DNA of 64,000 bases, taken from NCBI GenBank assembly GCA_030524055.1, contig JAUNHH010000012.1:1-64000 (forward strand). Direction: 5' to 3'. How positions within the stretch are numbered: position 1 is the first letter of the stretch; the number at the start of each line of letters is the position of its first letter. This DNA is from Actinomycetaceae bacterium. Its GTDB lineage: Bacteria > Actinomycetota > Actinomycetes > Actinomycetales > Actinomycetaceae. Of the stretch, positions 59,313-64,000 are shown one piece after another. The translations under genes and the position numbers were made by a program. Under the pieces are notes generated by a model. The model was not told the origin of the DNA. It saw only the letters and a list, made by a program, of their open reading frames with translations, and made no database searches.

Positions 59313-61268
59313 TCAGTAGGAAATATCCGGGTTTAAGGTGTTGCCGAGAATCGCCCAACAGGCCATCGCCAAGAGCCCGGCCACGAGAGCGACAGCAACC
59401 AGGACCCGAGGCCAACCACGCTTGTCACGCACAGCCCGCACCACATCCCACACAGCAGGAATCAGCGCCAGAACCGCGAGCAACTGAAGCCCCTGTACAC
59501 CGCGAATCCACCCCGAGTAATCCTCGTAGCGGAACACTGCGGACAGAATTTGCCCCGTCAGGGCAAGCCAAATGAAGGGCATCGCCACTGCAATTGCCGC
59601 GCCTACACGCGCGATTCTGCCCTGCCAATTCAAAGGGACAATTGGTGCCTCTCCCGCGCGAGAGCAAATAAGATTGCGCGCGCCACCAAGAAGCCATAAA
59701 ACAAGGACAGCAGCTAGAATAATTTGCCCAGCAGGTGCACCTATTCCCATTAATGCTAACTTAGGCGTTTGTGGTTCCAAAGTCATTGAGGCATTAACAT
59801 TGAGCCGTGGACGCCCTGTGGATAAATCAGCACTAATGCGCGTATCCCCCCCAGTTTCACGCCACACATAAGGTTCAACCTCGGTAAATTCTGTTGGTTG
59901 TCCGCCAACAAACAGAGAAATATTTCCATCTTTCGAGGCAGCGACAGTAATTCTCTGTTGAGGGGCAAATTGGGCGAGGAAGTTGGATGTTACTATTCGC
60001 CGCGTTCCCAGATAGGTGCCAACTATTTGATTGGCGTGCTGGATTCGTTCCTCAGCATTAACTGCAACCTCAGCTGATTTTTCGGGAATAAATTGGTCAG
60101 CAAACCGATCAGCAAAGTCACCATAGGCAGGTTTAGGCGGGTTACCCATGGAGTTGAAGGAAATAAAAACACCCACGCCTTGCTCGGGATAAATATCGTA
60201 CATGGAATGGAAATAGTATAGATCGCCATCATGCCCTATCACTGGATGGCCATTACGTTGGGTGAGAAAATATCCCAATCCAATACGGTCACCTTTTTGC
60301 ATTCCGCCGAGTTTTTCATTCGGGGCAGCAGTCTGCATTTGCTCCCAGGTCTCGGCTTTGAGAATCCGGGGGTCATGATTCATCTGGGCGAGCATAAACT
60401 TCGCGAAATCAGAAGCCGTAGATGTTAATGACCCTGAAGGTTGATCTGAGACTTCAAAAGGTCCCGCCTTTTGCGTTGAGTCAGAATATCCCTGCGACAT
60501 ACGAGGGCGGAGATCCTCCGGTAGAGGCTGCTCATATGTCGTAGAGTCCATTCCAAGGGGTGCGAAAATACGCTCCCGTGTATAGTCCTCGAAGCGCTGG
60601 CCGCTGACTTCTTGGACAATATAACCTGCGAGGCTCATCCCATAATTGGAATAGGCGGGAGTTGTTCCCGGCTCAAAAATCTGCTCAGGCGGATTACCTA
60701 CTACCGCACTTTCCAAGTCAAAGGTGTCAGGCCGATTTACTGGAAGGGCCGTATCCTCAAAACCCGCCGTATGCGTCAACAAATGCCGCAGGGTAATAGG
60801 GGTGTCAAATGTGCGCTTAATAGGCACATCCACATAGACATTAATATCTGTATCCAGGTCCACTTTTCCCTGTTCAACTAATTGCATTACCGCAATGGAG
60901 GTCGGGATCTTAGAAATAGAACCAAGGCGGAAGAGATGTTTATCTGGATCCACAGGGACTGCTTTACCCTCTCCAGCATTTCCAGCGTCAGCGTACCCAT
61001 ATCCGCGAATTGTCAGGACCTTGCTGTCTTTCACCACAGCCACTGTGGCGCCGGCAATTTTGCGGGACTCCAACTCCTTAGGCATATATTCATCAAGCCA
61101 GGAATTGACATTGTCTGCGGTGAGTTCAACTGTGGCAGCGCCACTCGCGGGAGCATCACTACTGGCAAGTGTTGACGACTGCGTCCCACCACCACCTCCA
61201 CAGGCTGACAGTGCCACTATCGACAGCACTGCCATTAATGCCCAGGATCGCTTCATGAGAGTCTTCAT
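59313..61268 (-). CDS. Lipoprotein beta-lactamase-family serine hydrolase with membrane tail, copy 1
   Basis: The 651-residue protein has a lipoprotein signal ending LSAC (Cys23). A class C beta-lactamase/DD-peptidase-like domain follows, with SISK (117-120), YSN (206-208) and a GHDG motif near 345, so the Ser-Lys-Tyr catalytic set is intact. The C-terminal part (about 520-651) has four hydrophobic segments, placing the catalytic domain outside and anchoring it to the membrane. It may act on peptidoglycan or be an esterase; beta-lactam hydrolysis should not be assumed. AAGGAG precedes the ATG. It is one of three tandem paralogues. Confidence 0.88.
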   Translation of the reverse strand: MKTLMKRSWALMAVLSIVALSACGGGGGTQSSTLASSDAPASGAATVELTADNVNSWLDEYMPKELESRKIAGATVAVVKDSKVLTIRGYGYADAGNAGEGKAVPVDPDKHLFRLGSISKIPTSIAVMQLVEQGKVDLDTDINVYVDVPIKRTFDTPITLRHLLTHTAGFEDTALPVNRPDTFDLESAVVGNPPEQIFEPGTTPAYSNYGMSLAGYIVQEVSGQRFEDYTRERIFAPLGMDSTTYEQPLPEDLRPRMSQGYSDSTQKAGPFEVSDQPSGSLTSTASDFAKFMLAQMNHDPRILKAETWEQMQTAAPNEKLGGMQKGDRIGLGYFLTQRNGHPVIGHDGDLYYFHSMYDIYPEQGVGVFISFNSMGNPPKPAYGDFADRFADQFIPEKSAEVAVNAEERIQHANQIVGTYLGTRRIVTSNFLAQFAPQQRITVAASKDGNISLFVGGQPTEFTEVEPYVWRETGGDTRISADLSTGRPRLNVNASMTLEPQTPKLALMGIGAPAGQIILAAVLVLWLLGGARNLICSRAGEAPIVPLNWQGRIARVGAAIAVAMPFIWLALTGQILSAVFRYEDYSGWIRGVQGLQLLAVLALIPAVWDVVRAVRDKRGWPRVLVAVALVAGLLAMACWAILGNTLNPDISY

Positions 61269-61331
61269 TGTGCTCCTTCGAGCAAATAGGCGATTGTCAC
61301 TGCTCTATTTATCGTGCAGGACCTAGACAAG

Positions 61332-61382
61332 GACTCACCTCCTCCAGATGGAGGGTTTCGACCCTGAAACCCTGAAAAACCC
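61332..61382 (-). promoter_or_regulatory. Conserved upstream element of serine hydrolase copy 1
   Basis: About 50 bases nearly identical to 63462-63514, placed 64-114 bases before the ATG. It contains the dyad CCTCCAGATGGAGG (61341-61354) and the inverted repeat GGGTTTC...GAAACCC (61353-61372). It is probably an operator or promoter region shared by the tandem copies. Confidence 0.55.
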
Positions 61383-61411
61383 AGAACCACAGGAACGGCT
61401 GCAAGCAGGCG

Positions 61412-61451
61412 CATCCCGCCCTCGTGAATTTTTATGTACGAGGGCGGGGTG
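61412..61451. terminator. Inverted pair of the dispersed repeat after copy 2
   Basis: CATCCCGCCCTCGT (61412-61425) pairs with ACGAGGGCGGGGTG (61438-61451), with one imperfection. It lies just after the stop of the second serine hydrolase. Confidence 0.7.
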
Positions 61452-61472
61452 TGGATTCTTTTCCTGCGAAAG

Positions 61473-63401
61473 TCAGTAGGAAATATCCAGACTCAGAGCG
61501 TTGCCAAGGATCGCCCAGCACGCCATCGCCAAGAGACCGACCACAAGCGCGACAGAAACCAGGACTCGAGGCCAACCACGCTTGTCACGCACCGCCCGCA
61601 CCACATCCCACACAGCCGGAATCAGGGCCAACACAGCCAACAACTGAAGTCCCTGCACTCCGCGAATCCACCATTCCGGGATATGTTGCTCAACTGTGCG
61701 CGTTATGACAACTGCAGTGACTACCCAGACAACAGGCATCACTAGAGCAAGAATGCCACCAAGGCGGGCCAACCTCCCAGGCTTCCCCAGCGTATTTGGC
61801 TTATCCCCCCGGTGATGCGCGTCAAGTACACGCACTCCGCCAATAAACCACAGGAGAAGAACACTTCCGAGAAGGACGATTCCAAGAGGACGACTCAGCC
61901 CCATGAGGGCTCTATCTGGAGGCAGCAGGTCAAGAACACGGGTACTGCCGACATTAAGCCTAGGTTTACCCGTGGAGAAGTCGGCGCTAATACGGGTATC
62001 TCCGTCAATCTCACGCCACACAAAAGGCTCAATTTCGATATATTCTTTATTCCTGGAGGCGAGAAAGATACCATTATTTGTCACATCAACCCTATGCTCA
62101 AACTCAAATTGGGCCAAGAATGTCGATTCCATTTGCCTTGACGATTTATATGTGCCTGCTACTTGATTAGCATGTTGGATTCTTTCCTCTGGAGTCAATG
62201 ACGATTCGGGAGTTATATCTGGGAAAAACTGGTCGGCAAAACGAGCACCAAAATCAGCATAAGCAGGTCCCGGAAGGATACCCGTAGAGTTAAAGGAAAC
62301 AAATACACCTACGCCATGTTCAGGGTAGATTTGGTACAGGGAATGAAAGTGTGAGAAGTCGCCACTATGGCCGATAACTTTATGCCCATTATGTTGGGTG
62401 AGGAAATATCCCAGTCCAATGCGGTCACCTTTTTGCATTCCGCCGAGTTTTTCATTCGGGTCAGCGGTCTGCATTTGTTCCCAGGTCTCGGGTTTGAGGA
62501 TTCGTGGATCATGATTCATCTGAGCAATCATGAACTTCGCGAAATCTGGTGCTGAGGACGTTAATGACCCTGAAGGCTGACCTGTGACTCTAAAAAGAGA
62601 AGGAGCTTGCGTTGAATCAGGATATCCTTGCGACATACGAGGGCGGAGCGCCTCCGGTAGTGGTTGCTCATATGTCGTGGAGTCCATTCCAAGCGGCTCA
62701 AAAATATGCTCCCGTGTATAGTCCTCGAAACGCTGACCACTGACCTTCTGAACAATAAAACCTGCCAAAGACATCCCGTAGTTGGAGTAACCATAAGTTG
62801 TTCCTGGTTCATAAACCTGCTCAGGCGGCTCATGCATCGCGCCCGTCTCTAAATCAAATGATTCCGCCCCAATTCCCAAGCCAAGGTGCTCTTCAAATCC
62901 AGCAGTATGGGTTAGCAAATGGCGAAGCGTAATAGGTGTATCGAAACGCCGCTTAATAGGGACATCGACATAGCTATTAATGTCCGTATCCAAATCAACT
63001 TTCCCCTGCTCCACTAATTGCATCACCGCAATAGAGGTCGGGATCTTAGCAATAGAAGCCACCCGAAATATGTGTTTATCGGGGTCCACCGGGACAGGAT
63101 CATTACCTTTAGTGCCCAGATCAGCATGACCAAAGCCGCGGGTTGTCAACATCTCGCCATCTTTCACCACGGCCACTGTGGCACCAGCGATTTTGCGGGA
63201 GTCCAACTCCTTAGGCATATATTCATCAAGCCAGGCATTGACATTATCTGCACTGAGTTCAACCGTGGCAGCGCCACTCGCTGGGGCATCACTAGTGGCG
63301 ACAGTTGATGGTGGCACCGCACCCCCACCACTGCACGCAGACAGTGCCACTATCGATAACACTGCCATTAGGGTCAAGGACCGCTTCACGAGGGCTTTCA
63401 T
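61473..63401 (-). CDS. Lipoprotein beta-lactamase-family serine hydrolase with membrane tail, copy 2
   Basis: The 642-residue protein is collinear with copy 1 throughout. The lipobox is LSAC (Cys23), the catalytic SIAK is at 116-119, YSN and GHSG motifs are present, and the four C-terminal membrane segments are similar. The GHSG here versus GHDG in copy 1 and the divergent central region suggest different substrates. AAGGAG precedes the ATG. It is probably co-regulated with copy 1 through the same upstream dyads, each copy having its own promoter and end hairpin. Confidence 0.88.
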   Translation of the reverse strand: MKALVKRSLTLMAVLSIVALSACSGGGAVPPSTVATSDAPASGAATVELSADNVNAWLDEYMPKELDSRKIAGATVAVVKDGEMLTTRGFGHADLGTKGNDPVPVDPDKHIFRVASIAKIPTSIAVMQLVEQGKVDLDTDINSYVDVPIKRRFDTPITLRHLLTHTAGFEEHLGLGIGAESFDLETGAMHEPPEQVYEPGTTYGYSNYGMSLAGFIVQKVSGQRFEDYTREHIFEPLGMDSTTYEQPLPEALRPRMSQGYPDSTQAPSLFRVTGQPSGSLTSSAPDFAKFMIAQMNHDPRILKPETWEQMQTADPNEKLGGMQKGDRIGLGYFLTQHNGHKVIGHSGDFSHFHSLYQIYPEHGVGVFVSFNSTGILPGPAYADFGARFADQFFPDITPESSLTPEERIQHANQVAGTYKSSRQMESTFLAQFEFEHRVDVTNNGIFLASRNKEYIEIEPFVWREIDGDTRISADFSTGKPRLNVGSTRVLDLLPPDRALMGLSRPLGIVLLGSVLLLWFIGGVRVLDAHHRGDKPNTLGKPGRLARLGGILALVMPVVWVVTAVVITRTVEQHIPEWWIRGVQGLQLLAVLALIPAVWDVVRAVRDKRGWPRVLVSVALVVGLLAMACWAILGNALSLDISY

Positions 63402-63461
63402 CGTTCTCCTTCAAGGGAGTAAGCGTTTAATCTGTCTATTCAGCTTGCGGAAAAGAGGGAG

Positions 63462-63514
63462 GGACTCACATCCTCCAGTTGGAGGGTTTCGACCCTGAAA
63501 CCCTGAAAAACCCG
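63462..63514 (-). promoter_or_regulatory. Conserved upstream element of serine hydrolase copy 2
   Basis: This matches 61332-61382, with the dyad CCTCCAGTTGGAGG (63472-63485) and the GGGTTTC/GAAACCC inverted repeat. It lies at the same distance from its gene as in copy 1. Confidence 0.55.
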
Positions 63515-63542
63515 GACCCAAAAGGCGGTTGGCACAGAATCG

Positions 63543-63586
63543 CGCGCCCCGTCCTCCTTCATTTTTATTCGCGAGGGCGGGGCGCG
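63543..63586. terminator. Degenerate inverted repeat pair after copy 3
   Basis: The outer arms CGCGCCCC and GGGGCGCG still pair, but the inner part has mutated (GTCCTCC versus GCGAGGG). It lies just after the stop of the third serine hydrolase and matches the position of the intact hairpins after copies 1 and 2. Confidence 0.6.
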
Positions 63587-63605
63587 GATTCTTTTCCTGC
63601 GAGGC

Positions 63606-64000
63606 TCAGTAGGAAATATCCGGGTTTAAGGTGTTGCCAAGGATTGCCCAGCAGGCCATAGCGAGCAGCCCCACCACGAGCGCAAGCGACACGAGACCCC
63701 GAGGCCAACCACGCTTTTCACGCACAGCCCTCGCCACATCCCACACGCCCGGAATCAACGCCAACACAGCCAAAAGTTGCAACCCTTGGACGCCTCGAAT
63801 CCACCAATCAGGGATAGGTGGTGCAATATAGATCGACGACTGAACAATACTGGTCAGAGTAGTCCAGATAAAAGGCATTGCCATGGCAAGAATCCCGCCA
63901 AGTCTCGCCAGTCGGCCGTGCCAGCCCAGCACATTTGGCTTATACCCGCGGTGCCGCACAAAAGCAGCACGTGCTCCACCAATAATCCATAGAAGGAGAA
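63606..64000 (-). CDS. Serine hydrolase copy 3, C-terminal membrane part only (cut by window end)
   Basis: The reading frame continues beyond the window end. The visible 131 codons are the membrane tail (GARAAFVRHRGYKPNVLGWH... to ...NTLNPDISY), which aligns with the tails of copies 1 and 2, including the closing NPDISY of copy 1. The catalytic domain and start lie outside the window, so activity cannot be judged. Confidence 0.8.
   Translation of the reverse strand, partial: LLLWIIGGARAAFVRHRGYKPNVLGWHGRLARLGGILAMAMPFIWTTLTSIVQSSIYIAPPIPDWWIRGVQGLQLLAVLALIPGVWDVARAVREKRGWPRGLVSLALVVGLLAMACWAILGNTLNPDISY

Noticed and set aside
59313..63401. Beta-lactamase resistance genes
   Set aside because: The fold is shared with many peptidases and esterases, and the membrane tail is not typical of secreted beta-lactamases; resistance cannot be claimed from this.

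Overview
The window looks like chromosome from a moderately high-GC Gram-positive actinobacterium, most likely Actinomycetaceae or a close relative. This is inferred from an actinobacterial DUF3073 gene beside purM/purF, a bifunctional-type dCTP deaminase, a mycobacterial-type membrane Fe-S reductase, surface proteins ending in LAxTG sorting signals (the class E sortase type), and frequent GTG/TTG starts. There is no phage or plasmid core, no transposase and no CRISPR array.

Layout. 0.4-4.2 kb: a large protein with a degenerate ABC-ATPase-like domain, a holin-like/DUF3618 membrane pair and DUF3073. 4.7-7.5 kb: purM and purF, reading leftward. 7.6-14.8 kb: a heterodisulfide-reductase-like Fe-S protein, a membrane protein, a conserved hypothetical, dcd and mutY. 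15.1-18.8 kb: a three-gene MacAB-like efflux operon. 19-23 kb: a pyrimidine-dimer glycosylase family protein, a DUF1349 protein, a WD40 protein, and an immunity/toxin pair of the Tdi/Tde (GAD-like+DUF1851 / Ntox15) type. 23-28 kb: a SWIM zinc-finger gene with a large DUF6493-like gene and a partial tandem copy of it. 28-38 kb: a DUF4303-like gene, a TetR regulator divergent from two tandem fused FAD/FNR oxidoreductases, a VOC protein, a paired SMR transporter and a MerR/GyrI-like regulator. 38-54 kb: three very large LAxTG-anchored SdrD_B repeat surface proteins, with the SRP RNA between the first two. 54-59 kb: tRNA-Ser(GGA), a glutamine-amidotransferase-like pseudoenzyme, a small membrane protein, a uracil/xanthine permease and alanine dehydrogenase. 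59-64 kb: three tandem beta-lactamase-fold serine hydrolases, the last one cut by the window edge.

The most unusual signal is in the DNA rather than in any one gene. A 12-mer, ACGAGGGCGGGG (extended form close to ATTGACGAGGGCGGGGC), occurs about 25 times by eye over both strands. It is found singly between genes, in several genes in one preferred reading frame (encoding D/N/H-E-G-G-A), and as inverted pairs forming hairpins just after genes. A second form (GAGGCCGGGG) is also present. This distribution resembles DNA uptake sequences of Neisseria or Pasteurellaceae, which to my knowledge are not described in actinobacteria. At least three other families of palindromic or iterated intergenic repeats are interleaved with it.

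Functional links. The purine genes, the efflux operon and the tandem oxidoreductases are clear units. Several loci show recent tandem duplication (oxidoreductases, serine hydrolases, the DUF6493-like gene, surface-protein repeats), often with the hairpin carried along. All coordinates, counts and family calls were made by reading the sequence without database searches.
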